Positions 15,828 to 25,276 of a DNA stretch of 64,000 bases are shown here, in pieces. Within the stretch, counting starts at the first letter, position 1; every line of letters begins with the position of its first letter. The notes below the pieces were generated by a model. That model searched no databases. It was not told the DNA's origin and saw nothing but the letters and a program-made list of their open reading frames with translations. The position numbers were made by a program, and so were the translations under genes. Origin of the DNA: Terriglobales bacterium (lineage in GTDB: Bacteria; Acidobacteriota; Terriglobia; Terriglobales; Acidobacteriaceae); the NCBI GenBank assembly GCA_035567895.1, contig DATMPC010000070.1, positions 98,098-162,097 of the forward strand. The letters are read 5' to 3'.

Positions 15828-16460
15828 ATGGACAACAGGGTGACAGAAAAACCTAAGAGTTCAGGACCTAAATCTAAGATAGAAAAGCCAGTTGGCCGCC
15901 AGTCCGGCCATGTGATTCAAATGCAGAAGGCATCCACCAGCAAAGCTCCTCCACCGCCCGACCCGAAATATACACAGGCTGTGCAAAACTACGAGTCAGG
16001 TTTGAAGGCCATCCAAGAGCGCAAGTTCGATAAGGCGAAGGGCCTGTTGGAGAAGGTGCTCGTTGGGCCGAGTAAGGAGCTGGCTGATCGCGCCCGCGTT
16101 CATCTCAACACCTGCAACCAACAACTCGCGCGCGGCACGACGTCGTTCAAGACTCTCGGAGAGCACTATGACTATGCCGTTTCCCTTGTCAATTCAGGTG
16201 AATATGAGCAAGCGCGAGAGCACATGGAGAAAATACTTAAGCAAAATCCCAAGGCCGACTTCGCGTTCTACGGCCTAGCCCTGCTGGATTGTCTGACCAA
16301 CCGATCCGAAGATTGCCTGCGAAACCTCAATGATGCCATCAAACTAAACACTGCAAACCGCTTTCAAGCACGTAACGATCCTGACTTCAAGAACATGGCA
16401 GATGATCCTCGCTTTACCGAACTTCTATATCCAGAGGTTCCGCCCGAACCCGGACGCTGA
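15828..16460 (+). CDS. TPR-like protein of unknown function
   Basis: 210 residues. After a basic disordered head (EKPKSSGPKSKIEKPVGRQ) come two or three tetratricopeptide-like helix pairs: AVQNYESGLKAIQERKFDKAKGLLEKVL, HYDYAVSLVNSGEYEQAREHMEKILKQNPKADFAFYGLALLDCL, and SEDCLRNLNDAIKLNTANRFQARNDPDF. TPR repeats mediate protein-protein contacts. No signal peptide is seen. It precedes yvcK by 68 bases on the same strand. The start at 15828 was chosen over an in-frame GTG 21 bases upstream. Confidence 0.8.
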   Translation: MDNRVTEKPKSSGPKSKIEKPVGRQSGHVIQMQKASTSKAPPPPDPKYTQAVQNYESGLKAIQERKFDKAKGLLEKVLVGPSKELADRARVHLNTCNQQLARGTTSFKTLGEHYDYAVSLVNSGEYEQAREHMEKILKQNPKADFAFYGLALLDCLTNRSEDCLRNLNDAIKLNTANRFQARNDPDFKNMADDPRFTELLYPEVPPEPGR

Positions 16461-16528
16461 AGCCCGTCCCGCCCGACACCATCGATCAAGACGCTGTGCC
16501 GAGTTCAAGGTTGAATTAGGATTGGACT

Positions 16529-17638
16529 GTGTCTCCCTCCAGTATCACTAAGAGCCGACCGGCGGACGAATCTACCGCACCCTCGGCGGAACGAGGCAAG
16601 GACAAGATGCAGCCTGGCACTCGTCCTCTCCGCGTGGTGGCGATTGGGGGCGGCACGGGACTCTCGACGCTTCTCCGAGGACTAAAGAAGTATGCACCGC
16701 ATTCGAGTGCGATAGACGTTCAGCCGTCGACAACGACGAACAGCACTACCACGATCGGAGATCTTACAGCCGTCGTAACGGTGACAGACGATGGCGGTTC
16801 AAGCGGTCGGCTGCGCAAAGAGTTCAACATCTTACCCCCTGGAGACATCCGGAACTGTCTGGTTGCTCTTTCGGAAGACGAGGCGTTGCTCTCCCGGATC
16901 TTTCAGTATCGTTTTGAAACCGGCGGAGGACTCGAGGGTCATAACTTCGGAAATCTTTTTGTCACCGCGTTGACTGCTGTTACGGGAGACTTTGCCGAAG
17001 CCGTGCGGGAATCGTCGAAGATCCTGGCAACACGAGGCACGATCTTTCCTTCAACCATCGCAAACGTGCAGCTCGAGGCTCAGATGGATGATGGTTCGAC
17101 GGTGTTTGGCGAGACGAACATTACCGCAAGCCGTCTCCACATTGTCCGTTTACGAATGGTGCCGGAGAACGCCAAACCTCTGCCGGAGACGCTGGAGGCG
17201 ATATCCAAAGCCGACATGATCACCATAGGACCGGGCTCGTTATTCACAAGCCTAGTACCTAATTTATTGGTTCATGGAATTCCAGAGGCCATAGCGGCTT
17301 CCAGAGCCATCAAGGTTTATGTTTGCAACCTGATGACTCAGGCCAATGAAAGCCTGGGTTTGTCCGCCTCCGATCACATTCGCAAGCTCTATGAGCATGC
17401 AGGAGCCCCGATTTTTGATTATGCGGTCGTGAATACGGCGCCCATTAGTGAGTCGTTGCAAGCCAAATACGCCTTGGAAGGCGCGAGCCGCATCGTGGTG
17501 GACCGAGAAAAAATCGAAGGCCTGGGCGTGCGCTGCATTACAGGCAACTTTGTCGATGAGGGTAACGTGGTGCGGCATGCCACCGATCGAGTCGCCGCCG
17601 AGTTGTTGACGTTGGGCGTCAAGACCAGGACCGCGTAA
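16529..17638 (+). CDS. yvcK: YvcK/CofD-like gluconeogenesis factor
   Basis: 369 residues. RVVAIGGGTGLSTLLRGLKKY opens the CofD-like Rossmann fold; VTVTDDGGSSGRLRKEFNILPPGDIRNCLVAL, GGGLEGHNFGNLFVTALT and TIGPGSLFTSLVPNLLV are the conserved blocks. YvcK (GlmR) proteins bind UDP-GlcNAc and direct carbon to cell-wall precursors, acting in part through GlmS. The start is GTG with AGGA upstream; the first about 30 residues are poorly ordered and an internal ATG at 16607 could serve instead. It fits the cell-wall theme of this window (murA, murB, murQ, GlmS-like). Confidence 0.9.
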   Translation: MSPSSITKSRPADESTAPSAERGKDKMQPGTRPLRVVAIGGGTGLSTLLRGLKKYAPHSSAIDVQPSTTTNSTTTIGDLTAVVTVTDDGGSSGRLRKEFNILPPGDIRNCLVALSEDEALLSRIFQYRFETGGGLEGHNFGNLFVTALTAVTGDFAEAVRESSKILATRGTIFPSTIANVQLEAQMDDGSTVFGETNITASRLHIVRLRMVPENAKPLPETLEAISKADMITIGPGSLFTSLVPNLLVHGIPEAIAASRAIKVYVCNLMTQANESLGLSASDHIRKLYEHAGAPIFDYAVVNTAPISESLQAKYALEGASRIVVDREKIEGLGVRCITGNFVDEGNVVRHATDRVAAELLTLGVKTRTA

Positions 17639-17655
17639 CTTATAGTCCCAATCAG

Positions 17656-18591
17656 ATGAGAACATTCTTCGCGTTTCTAGTCCTAGTTCTGTCTCCTATT
17701 ACGGCGGTTGCATCGACTGACACCGGTCTTCAGACCAAAATCGAAGCCCTCGCGGCTCAACATCGGGGAAAACTGACTCTGTATGCCGTGAACTTGAGGA
17801 GCGGTACATCGGTTGCGATCAATGCCGACACACCTGTCCCCACCGCTTCTGTAATCAAACTTCCCATTTTGGTCGAAGCGATGGAGCAGGTGAAATCCGG
17901 CAAGCACAAACTTTCCGACAAGCTCACGCTGCGGAAGGAGGACATCGTCCAAGGCTCCGGCATTTTGCAATTCTTCGACACGCCGCTCTCCATAACCTTG
18001 AAGGACGCGCTCACTTTCATGATCGTTGAAAGCGACAATACGGCCACGAACCTTGTGATCGATCAGATTGGTATCAAAAATGTGAATGACCGCGTCGCTT
18101 CCATGGGGCTGAAAGACACTTATCTCTACAAGAAAGTTTTCAAGCCCGCCGTGGGGCCGATGCCTCCGGACCAGAAGAAGTTTGGCTTGGGCAAGACGAC
18201 TGCGAAAGAAATGGGCGAGGTAATGGAGAGTATTGTACGTTGCGATATAAAGGGTCCGGCGCTATGTGACGCGATGCTGTACATGCTGCGCAACCAGCAA
18301 TACCGGAACCTTGTCCCCCACTACATTGAGACGTCCGACACTTCCGAAGGATTGTCGCTCATCGCCAACAAGACGGGTTCTTTAGACGAAGTTCGTAATG
18401 ACGTCGCCGCAGTCTATTCCAAGAATGGACCGATTATTATTTCGGCTTTCACCTATGACAATCAGGACAAGAGCTGGAACAATGACAATGGCGCCGAGAT
18501 GCTGGTCGCTCGCATCGCCCAACTCATCATGGAAGCATGGTCCCCGCAAGGACTCGCAAAGGAGATTCCGGGCGCAACTTCCGGTCCGTGA
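17656..18591 (+). CDS. Secreted class A beta-lactamase-fold serine hydrolase
   Basis: 311 residues with a signal peptide (TFFAFLVLVLSPITAVAS). The catalytic SxxK is TASVIKLPIL, the SDN loop is VESDNTATNLVIDQIG, and the third element is NKTGSLDEVRND. This is the Beta-lactamase2 layout. The omega-loop sequence (FKPAVGPMPPDQKKFGLGKTTAKEM) shows no ExxLN, so the deacylating Glu166 of true class A enzymes appears absent. It may therefore be a DD-peptidase-like or slow beta-lactamase enzyme. It begins 17 bases after yvcK and may share its transcript. Confidence 0.82.
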   Translation: MRTFFAFLVLVLSPITAVASTDTGLQTKIEALAAQHRGKLTLYAVNLRSGTSVAINADTPVPTASVIKLPILVEAMEQVKSGKHKLSDKLTLRKEDIVQGSGILQFFDTPLSITLKDALTFMIVESDNTATNLVIDQIGIKNVNDRVASMGLKDTYLYKKVFKPAVGPMPPDQKKFGLGKTTAKEMGEVMESIVRCDIKGPALCDAMLYMLRNQQYRNLVPHYIETSDTSEGLSLIANKTGSLDEVRNDVAAVYSKNGPIIISAFTYDNQDKSWNNDNGAEMLVARIAQLIMEAWSPQGLAKEIPGATSGP

Positions 18592-18684
18592 TCGGGTTAA
18601 TCGGGCGAGGTGCGTGTGCGGCAGCGAACAAAAAGTCGTATGATGTGCCGGACAAGCGGTCCTTGTTTCCCAAGGTGGCTCAAC

Positions 18685-19419
18685 ATGCGCGGTCTGATTT
18701 CTTCCCTGCTGCTCTGCACAACTCTTGGATTTGCCCAAAATTCGACGAACGAGCCTGCTCCCTCAAAGACACTTACCGTCCCCGCAGGACAGAAGCTGCT
18801 GATGCAGCTCAAGAGCGGCATAAACACGAAGACAGCCAAGCCTGGCGACGGCGTGTATATGGAAACCAACTTTCCTGTGAGCATCGACAACACAATGGCA
18901 ATCCCGGCAGGCACCTATGTCCAGGGAGTGATCGACAACGTAAAGCGCTCTGGCCGTGTCAAAGGGCGCGCTGAAGTCTTATTTCATTTCACGACGCTGA
19001 TCTTTCCCAGCGGCTATACGGTTTCAGTTCCCGGATCGGTAAACGACGTTCCTGGGGCTGACAACGGACGGGTCATCAACAAGGAAGGAAGCGTACAAGC
19101 CGATGGCAGCAAGGGCAAAGACGCGGGCACCATAGCCGGACCGGCGGCTGAAGGCGCAATCATCGGGGCGCTCGCACGTGGCGGGAAAGGGGCCCTGCTC
19201 GGTAGCGGTATCGGTGCCGTTGCCGGGATCGCCGAGGTGCTGTTTACTCGTGGCAACGAAATCAACTACCCCGCAGGAACTGCGGTTGAGATGGTCTTGC
19301 AGCGCCCGATCACCCTCGAACAACCCCGCATAAGTGAAGCCAAATCGGAGTATGTTCCGCGACCAGGTCCAACGCGATTGGAAAAACCCAAGCTGACACC
19401 GGAACCTTCCCCGCGCTGA
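18685..19419 (+). CDS. Secreted glycine-zipper protein
   Basis: 244 residues with a signal peptide (LISSLLLCTTLGFAQ). The middle part (TVPAGQKLLMQLKSGINTKTAKPGDGVYMETNFPV ... IPAGTYVQGVIDNVKRSGRVKGRAEVLFHFTTL) resembles a TrbI/FlgA-like beta domain seen in many acidobacterial exported proteins. A Gly-zipper (AIIGALARGGKGALLGSGIGAVAGIAEVLF) follows, suggesting membrane insertion or oligomerisation. The ATG at 18685 has AAGGTGG upstream. The function is not known. Confidence 0.78.
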   Translation: MRGLISSLLLCTTLGFAQNSTNEPAPSKTLTVPAGQKLLMQLKSGINTKTAKPGDGVYMETNFPVSIDNTMAIPAGTYVQGVIDNVKRSGRVKGRAEVLFHFTTLIFPSGYTVSVPGSVNDVPGADNGRVINKEGSVQADGSKGKDAGTIAGPAAEGAIIGALARGGKGALLGSGIGAVAGIAEVLFTRGNEINYPAGTAVEMVLQRPITLEQPRISEAKSEYVPRPGPTRLEKPKLTPEPSPR

Positions 19420-19453
19420 TTCCGACCGAGCAACCCCCGTGAGCAATCGGCCT

Positions 19454-20164
19454 TCACTGTAGTCCAAACACTGCATTCACGTGAGCAGTGACTCTGATCT
19501 TACTGGCCTGAAAATCCTCTGTGGGGGCAGGCGCTTTTGCCTCCATGCCTGCCATTGCGACTCGCGCATACGGCATGACTGGGATCGCCTGTTGCGTGTC
19601 CACTGCAGCCGACAATAGCGCCCCTAACTGTCTTCCGCTCGTCTTGGCCAATGTATCTGCGTAGGTTCGCGCACGCGAGTAGGCTTTGTCGATGGCCTTC
19701 TGCTTGGCTGAGTCGATTTCTTCCAGATCGTAGCTCATGTTCTGGCCTGTGATGCCGCCAAGACCAGCCAGCGCTTCGGTTACGGGACCAATCTTGTTGA
19801 AGTCCTTTAGCTTGATCGTCACGTTCGTACCGACGCGATATGCAACCACTTTCTGTTTCGGATTCTTGTAATCAATGATTGGATATGAACTGTAGCGCGA
19901 AAGCTCTACCGTTTTGGGATCCACACCGGCGCTGCGCAGAGCCTGGCGCATCTGCTCAGCGAGTCGGCTGGCGCTCTCGAATGCCGCCTGCGCGGTATTT
20001 TCCTGGGCTGAGAGCGAGCAGGTGATCACGGCGGTGTCTGGAGCTGACTCGAATTCTCCATCCGCCCCCACAGAAACCGAGTTCGGCAGGAATCCGGGAC
20101 CACGACCTTCCTGCGCAAAAGCAGCAAAGCTTGCAAGCAATAGAACGACTATTGCAAATTTCAA
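19454..20164 (-). CDS. SIMPL-domain (YggE-like, DUF541) periplasmic protein
   Basis: 236 residues with a signal peptide (FAIVVLLLASFAAFA). SVSVGADGEFESAPDTAVITCSLSAQ, the long helix AAFESASRLAEQMRQALRSAGVDPKTV, YRVGTNVTIKLKDFNKIGPV and AYSRARTYADTLAKTSGRQLG are typical of SIMPL proteins. Members such as E. coli YggE reduce oxidative stress or form oligomeric rings; the mechanism is unknown. The start is TTG with a near-perfect AGGAGGT five bases upstream. It converges on the Gly-zipper gene. Confidence 0.9.
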   Translation of the reverse strand: MKFAIVVLLLASFAAFAQEGRGPGFLPNSVSVGADGEFESAPDTAVITCSLSAQENTAQAAFESASRLAEQMRQALRSAGVDPKTVELSRYSSYPIIDYKNPKQKVVAYRVGTNVTIKLKDFNKIGPVTEALAGLGGITGQNMSYDLEEIDSAKQKAIDKAYSRARTYADTLAKTSGRQLGALLSAAVDTQQAIPVMPYARVAMAGMEAKAPAPTEDFQASKIRVTAHVNAVFGLQ

Positions 20165-20246
20165 AAGGACCTCCTATTGAGCTGAGGACTCAATCTTAGA
20201 ACGTCGGACAGTCATCCGCTTGCAAGGCGTCGCTTACACTGTCGGA

Positions 20247-21386
20247 GTGACGGATCTACCCCAGACGCACGGCTTTGAGGTGATAGGCCAAGCCGTCCCC
20301 TGCGTCGTACGCCGGGGCCCTGGATATTCTGGACAACGCGCTCTGGCTATCCTCAATCACGGCTGCGAGCAAAAAGCGTTTCCCGGTGCAGCGTTCGCGG
20401 TCTTGCGCAATGGAAGTACCGTACTTCAGGGAGCCGTCGGAAGGTTCACGTATGACGAAACCTCTCAGGACGTGACGCTCACCACAATCTTCGACATTGC
20501 GTCAGTTACCAAGGTTCTGGCAACAACGTCGATGGCTATGCTGCTTTGTGAGCGCGGCAAGCTCAATTTGCAACAACGGGTATTAGAGTTCCTTCCCGAG
20601 TTTGAGCAGGCGGATAGGCGTCGTAGGCTGGTGACAATTGAGATGTTGCTGGCTCACTCGTCAGGATTGCCAGCCTACGTGAGACTCTTTGAGCGGACCG
20701 GAGATCGTCAGTCCCTGTTGCGTTTGGCGCTTGAAGTTCCCCTTGAACAAGATCCAGGAACCCATCCTGAGTACAGCGATATCGGATTCATCATTCTCGG
20801 TGAGTTGCTGGAACGGATTTCACGGGAGTCGCTGGATTCTTTCTGCTCGCGCGAGATCTTCGCTCTGTTGGGAATGCGATCGACCTGCTTTCGCCCGAAA
20901 GCGGAGCTACGAAGCAGCATTCCACCCACTCGCAACGATCAAGACTTTCGTCATCGCGTAGTTCAAGGCGAGGTCCATGATGAAAACGCAAGCGCGATGG
21001 GTGGTATCTCGGGACATGCAGGACTGTTCTCGAATACAACCGATCTAATGCGCTTTTCGTCCAGTATGTTGGGGTTAGGAACACAATTGTTTCGCGCTGA
21101 GACGATCGATGGTTTTACGCGCAGGAGAACCACTCCTTCTGGAACATCCAGAGCGTTGGGTTGGGACACGCCGTCTTCTCCATCGCAGTCGGGCAAGCAT
21201 TTTTCTCCACGATCTTTCGGGCATCTCGGCTATACGGGCACATCGCTGTGGATCGACGCCGAGCGGAACATTGCGATCGCCCTGCTCACCAACCGCACAT
21301 GGCCGGGCAATCAGTCACAGCTAATCAAGCAAGTCCGGCCGGCTTTTCATGACGCAGTCATGGAGGAAATGCTTAAGATCTCATGA
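20247..21386 (+). CDS. Class C beta-lactamase-like serine hydrolase
   Basis: About 379 residues. SVTKVLATT holds the SxxK nucleophile and lysine, EYSDIGFIILGELLE gives the YSD/YxN motif, and GHLGYTGTSLWID the HxG motif. LLAHSSGLPAY is also typical of the AmpC/EstB/YbbE superfamily. No signal peptide is evident, suggesting a cytoplasmic esterase or amidase. Its stop is 28 bases before murQ; in Bacillus a related hydrolase gene also clusters with murQ, so a role in muropeptide recycling is a reasonable guess. The start is uncertain: GTG at 20247 or TTG at 20220. Confidence 0.82.
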   Translation: MTDLPQTHGFEVIGQAVPCVVRRGPGYSGQRALAILNHGCEQKAFPGAAFAVLRNGSTVLQGAVGRFTYDETSQDVTLTTIFDIASVTKVLATTSMAMLLCERGKLNLQQRVLEFLPEFEQADRRRRLVTIEMLLAHSSGLPAYVRLFERTGDRQSLLRLALEVPLEQDPGTHPEYSDIGFIILGELLERISRESLDSFCSREIFALLGMRSTCFRPKAELRSSIPPTRNDQDFRHRVVQGEVHDENASAMGGISGHAGLFSNTTDLMRFSSSMLGLGTQLFRAETIDGFTRRRTTPSGTSRALGWDTPSSPSQSGKHFSPRSFGHLGYTGTSLWIDAERNIAIALLTNRTWPGNQSQLIKQVRPAFHDAVMEEMLKIS

Positions 21387-21414
21387 TGCCGATGTGACAA
21401 TGTTCAAGAACCTA

Positions 21415-22359
21415 ATGACTGAAAATCGAATGGCCACGCCCCTTCAATCTCTCACAACGGAACAACAAAACCTCGCCTCGCAGGCTCTGGACACGAAGTC
21501 GGCGCTTGAGATCGCAACCATCATTAACAATGAAGACTCCAAAGTCGCGGCCGCAGTGAGCCAGGCCCTGCCCCAGATTGCTCGAGCGATTGATGCGATC
21601 GCGGATGCCTTGTCTCGTGGTGGACGATTAATCTACATCGGCACCGGAACCAGCGGTCGCATTGCTGCGCTCGATGCCGCTGAGTGTCCACCGACCTTCA
21701 GCACCGATCCCAAGCAAGTCCAATTCGTGATTGCCGGCGGAGAGAAAGCCCTCGGGCGAGCGGTAGAAGCAAACGAAGATTCACCCGAGCTAGGTCAGCG
21801 CGACATCGCGAAACTCAAGCCCTCTAAGAAGGACGTCGTCGTGGGTATCGCCGCAAGCGGTCGCACACCCTACACCATCGCGGCAGTTGAGTACGCAAAG
21901 AAAAAAGGCGCGAAGACCGTGGGCGTTTCGTGCAATTCCGATTCTCCTCTATCGCAAGCTGTCGATATTGCCATTGCGGCCGAAGTTGGGTCAGAGGTGA
22001 TCTCCGGCTCCACGCGGATGAAGGCAGGGACGGCTCAAAAGATGATCCTGAATATGCTCACGACAGGCGCAATGACGCGGCTCGGCTATGTCTACGGAAA
22101 TCTGATGGTCAATGTGTCGCCTAAAAACGAAAAGCTTGTGGAGCGCGCAATTACTATCCTCAGCAGGGCAGCCGATATCGACCGCGAGCGCGCAAGAGAG
22201 GCTTTGAGCAGATCAGGGAGGAGTGTCCCCCTCGCTCTCATTATGCTGAAGACGGGAGCTAGTCTAGCCAGCGCCAAACGCAAGCTAAAGGCGAGCGGCG
22301 GACACGTGCGGAGAGCAATCGACTCCTCCGGAAGTGCTAAGCCTTCCGACACAAGATGA
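21415..22359 (+). CDS. murQ: N-acetylmuramic acid 6-phosphate etherase
   Basis: 314 residues. The enzyme removes D-lactate from MurNAc-6-P to give GlcNAc-6-P in peptidoglycan recycling. The SIS domain shows RLIYIGTGTSGRIAALDAAECPPTFS, the catalytic ANEDSPELGQRD segment, VVGIAASGRTPYTIAAVEYA and EVISGSTRMKAGTAQKMILNMLTT; a C-terminal UBA-like tail follows (LIMLKTGASLASAKRKL). The product GlcNAc-6-P would feed NagA encoded at 61.4 kb. The start at 21415 is the best fit; 21400 is also possible. Confidence 0.94.
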   Translation: MTENRMATPLQSLTTEQQNLASQALDTKSALEIATIINNEDSKVAAAVSQALPQIARAIDAIADALSRGGRLIYIGTGTSGRIAALDAAECPPTFSTDPKQVQFVIAGGEKALGRAVEANEDSPELGQRDIAKLKPSKKDVVVGIAASGRTPYTIAAVEYAKKKGAKTVGVSCNSDSPLSQAVDIAIAAEVGSEVISGSTRMKAGTAQKMILNMLTTGAMTRLGYVYGNLMVNVSPKNEKLVERAITILSRAADIDRERAREALSRSGRSVPLALIMLKTGASLASAKRKLKASGGHVRRAIDSSGSAKPSDTR

Positions 22360-22556
22360 TCACGCGAATGAGGAAAACCTCGGATGTGCGACCAGCCTCG
22401 TGAGGTTAGAATCTAAACACCAACAATACTTCGCGCTGCTCCTTGCGGGTGGATAGCGAGCGTAAAACGCAACTTAACCGGATCCTGAACTCCCCCGACA
22501 TGCAGGAACCACGACGCAAGGACGTAGCATCCGAAGTCCCTAGGTACTCAAGCAAA

Positions 22557-23864
22557 ATGGATAAATTTGTCATTCGAGGCGGCAATCCCCTAGTCGGAAC
22601 CGTGCGTGTTAGCGGCGCAAAGAACGCGGCACTGCCCGCCATGGCAGCTGCCATCCTCACTGAAGAACCAGTCATTCTCGAAGGCATCCCCGACGTTCGC
22701 GACATCCAAACCGAGCGCAGGCTGCTCGAATCGATGGGCGCCGAAGTCGAGCTCGGATACGGCCGCGCACACCATCGCACTAGCATCTGCTGCCGGAACT
22801 TGAGCAACCCGGAAGCCAAGTACGAACTCGTGAAAACGATGCGTGCCTCTACCCTCGTGCTCGGACCCCTCGTTGCGCGCATGGGAGTTGCAAGAGTGTC
22901 TCTGCCCGGCGGCTGCGCAATCGGCGCACGTCCAATCGACCTCCACATCAAGGGTCTCGAGAAGATGGGCGCGCAGATCACTCAGGAACACGGCTACATC
23001 GAAGCCAAGACCGATCGCCTCAAGGGCGCTCACATCGTCTTTGAAAAGATCACCGTCACCGGTACGGAGGATTTGCTCATGGCGGCGACTCTCGCCGACG
23101 GTGAGACCGTGATGGAGAATTGCGCTCGAGAACCCGAAGTCGCCGACCTCGCCGCTTTATTGAACAAGATGGGTGCCAGAATTGAAGGCGCCGGAACATC
23201 GACGATCCACGTCAAAGGCGTGGAGAAGCTAGGCGGAGCAAAGCACCGCATCATTCCCGACCGCATCGAGGCAGGGACTTTTGTTGTGGCGGGTGCAATC
23301 ACCGGAGGCGACCTGATTGTCGCCGGATGCGATCCCACTCACATGAGCGCGCTCCTGGCAAAACTTCAGGAGTGTGGAGTCAAGATCAGAACCAGCGAAG
23401 ACTCCGTTCGCGTGCAGGCCGATGGCAACCTAGCCGGCGCCGACATGGTTACCGAGGAACATCCAGGATTCCCGACCGATATGCAGGCGCAATACATGGC
23501 TCTTGCCACGCAGGCAGAGGGAACCTCGATCGTGACCGAGAACATCTTCGAGAATCGCTTCATGCACGCCCAAGAGCTCGTGCGCATGGGAGCAAATATC
23601 AAGATCGAAGGACGCCGAGCTATTGTCCGTGGAAAAACTCCCCTAAGCGCTGCCGCGGTGCTTGCTTCCGATTTGCGAGCATCGGCTTCTTTGGTCCTCG
23701 CCGCCCTTGTAGCTGACGGAGAGACAATCATCGATCGCGTTTACCACATCGACCGCGGATATGAGCGTATCGAAGAAAAACTGCGCGGTGTCGGCGCACA
23801 AATGAAACGCATCGGTGAGATGCTGCCAAAAAAGAATGGACAGCTGACAGGAGCAACGGCATAA
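22557..23864 (+). CDS. murA: UDP-N-acetylglucosamine 1-carboxyvinyltransferase
   Basis: 435 residues, normal length. It makes the first committed step of peptidoglycan synthesis, joining enolpyruvate from PEP to UDP-GlcNAc in the cytoplasm. K22 of SGAKNAALPAMAA and C120 of SLPGGCAIGARPIDLH (fosfomycin target cysteine) are in place; PTDMQAQYMALATQAEGTS and ENRFMHAQELVRMGANI are the C-terminal signatures. The ATG at 22557 matches the usual MDKFVIRGG start; the 38 codons upstream are not part of the enzyme. It is about 200 bases after murQ. Confidence 0.96.
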   Translation: MDKFVIRGGNPLVGTVRVSGAKNAALPAMAAAILTEEPVILEGIPDVRDIQTERRLLESMGAEVELGYGRAHHRTSICCRNLSNPEAKYELVKTMRASTLVLGPLVARMGVARVSLPGGCAIGARPIDLHIKGLEKMGAQITQEHGYIEAKTDRLKGAHIVFEKITVTGTEDLLMAATLADGETVMENCAREPEVADLAALLNKMGARIEGAGTSTIHVKGVEKLGGAKHRIIPDRIEAGTFVVAGAITGGDLIVAGCDPTHMSALLAKLQECGVKIRTSEDSVRVQADGNLAGADMVTEEHPGFPTDMQAQYMALATQAEGTSIVTENIFENRFMHAQELVRMGANIKIEGRRAIVRGKTPLSAAAVLASDLRASASLVLAALVADGETIIDRVYHIDRGYERIEEKLRGVGAQMKRIGEMLPKKNGQLTGATA

Positions 23865-23884
23865 GACAAGGGTTTCTGAACGTG

Positions 23885-25219
23885 TCAGCCTTTGACTTCT
23901 GTTGAAATTCTGATCTTCCCCGTCTTGATCGCTTTCTTCAGCGCTTCAAAGTCGCGCACTGTCTGTTCACCATAACGATCGGCGAACTCAGCCATGGCAT
24001 CGTCGAGTTTGTTGCCCGCTCCGCAGTAACCGGCAAGTTGCATAGGATCACCAGAGCGCGCATGTCCTTTTGCTAGCACTTCCCCACACACTTTCGCGTA
24101 CTCCGTCAAGCCATTCCCTTGCATCTGGCTGTCATCAATAGTCGCCTTGTGATCGCTTAGCTGTCGCACCAGGTAATCGCGACCACCCATCGACGTCCAT
24201 CCCAAGAATGGATCGGAATAGGCTTGCATGCGTCGTTGCCCTTCCGCCACACGCTTTCCCTCATTGATGAAGGCTTGTGATGGGGAGAGGTAGCGTGCGT
24301 AGCAAGACGGAGCCTCTTCTTTGACCTGCAGGAATAGCGGATCGCGCTCGCCATTGCCGAAGCATAGAACGACGTAATCGCGCGTTCCCACGCTCCCGGT
24401 GCCAACAACTTTGAAAGCGACATCCACCGGGTGATAGCAGGAAAGAAATTGCTGACGTTCTGGTGAGAGCGTTTGCTGATAGAGCGCAAGGGCCGCGATC
24501 ACCTGCCGGGCGACCTGTGAACGCACAGGTGCGAGCAACGGACGCTCGTCCTTAAACTTATGCTTTCCTCCAGATCGCAATGTTAGCCTTTCCAGATTGT
24601 GCTCCGGAGTAGAACGTTCGGCCTTGCGCAGCACCGCCTGCACGGGTCCAACCTTCACGTGCAACTGGAATTTTGTGAGGTCAAGGACCGTCATTTCCGA
24701 AAATCGCAACATCGCGGCGCAGTACGACTTGATGAAAAGTCGCACCGCGTCTTTGCATGTCTTCTTCTCGTGACCCGACTGCTGTCCGGCGAGAATCAGG
24801 CTGGTCGACAGCCGCTTCAAGTCCCACTCGAACGGCCCGTGCACGGTCTCGTCGAAGTCGTTGATGTCGAAGACCAGGTGGCCGTCGGGCGCGGCGTAGG
24901 CACCGAGGTTTCGAACGTGGGCGTCGCCGCAGATCTGCGCTTCCAAGCCACAATGCGGAATTGAGGCCAGGTCAGCTGCCATGATTGAAGCGGCGCCGCG
25001 AAAGAACCCGAAGTGCGATGCCGCCATACGCGCCATCTTGATCGGCATGAGATCGCGCAGGCGCCCACGCGCACTTACAAGCAACATTTGTACGACGTCG
25101 CGCCGGGTCTTGGAGGCTTTCCACTCACCGTGATCCGCACGGCGTACCCTCTTGCGGTACTCTTTGCCCCTGGCAAAGCGTTCTCCGGGTGTAAGTGCAA
25201 CCGCGCCGAGCTTGTGCAT
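23885..25219 (-). CDS. DUF2252-family protein
   Basis: 444 residues. The family hallmarks are RMAASHFGFFRGAASIMAADL, QICGDAHVRNLG, FDINDFDETVHGPFEWDLKRLSTSL, GVGT-like VVGTGSVGTRDYVVL, and the C-terminal KGHARSGDP. The GDAH/NDFDE arrangement recalls aminoglycoside-phosphotransferase-like kinases (catalytic HxD and DxD), so a kinase-like activity is plausible but unproven. It converges on murA with a 20-base gap. Nothing suggests a pathway. Confidence 0.88.
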   Translation of the reverse strand: MHKLGAVALTPGERFARGKEYRKRVRRADHGEWKASKTRRDVVQMLLVSARGRLRDLMPIKMARMAASHFGFFRGAASIMAADLASIPHCGLEAQICGDAHVRNLGAYAAPDGHLVFDINDFDETVHGPFEWDLKRLSTSLILAGQQSGHEKKTCKDAVRLFIKSYCAAMLRFSEMTVLDLTKFQLHVKVGPVQAVLRKAERSTPEHNLERLTLRSGGKHKFKDERPLLAPVRSQVARQVIAALALYQQTLSPERQQFLSCYHPVDVAFKVVGTGSVGTRDYVVLCFGNGERDPLFLQVKEEAPSCYARYLSPSQAFINEGKRVAEGQRRMQAYSDPFLGWTSMGGRDYLVRQLSDHKATIDDSQMQGNGLTEYAKVCGEVLAKGHARSGDPMQLAGYCGAGNKLDDAMAEFADRYGEQTVRDFEALKKAIKTGKIRISTEVKG

Positions 25220-25276
25220 GTTGTAGAGAGAAATTCTATATCGGCAGATTTGACACGAAACCGGTCAAGGTAGCCA

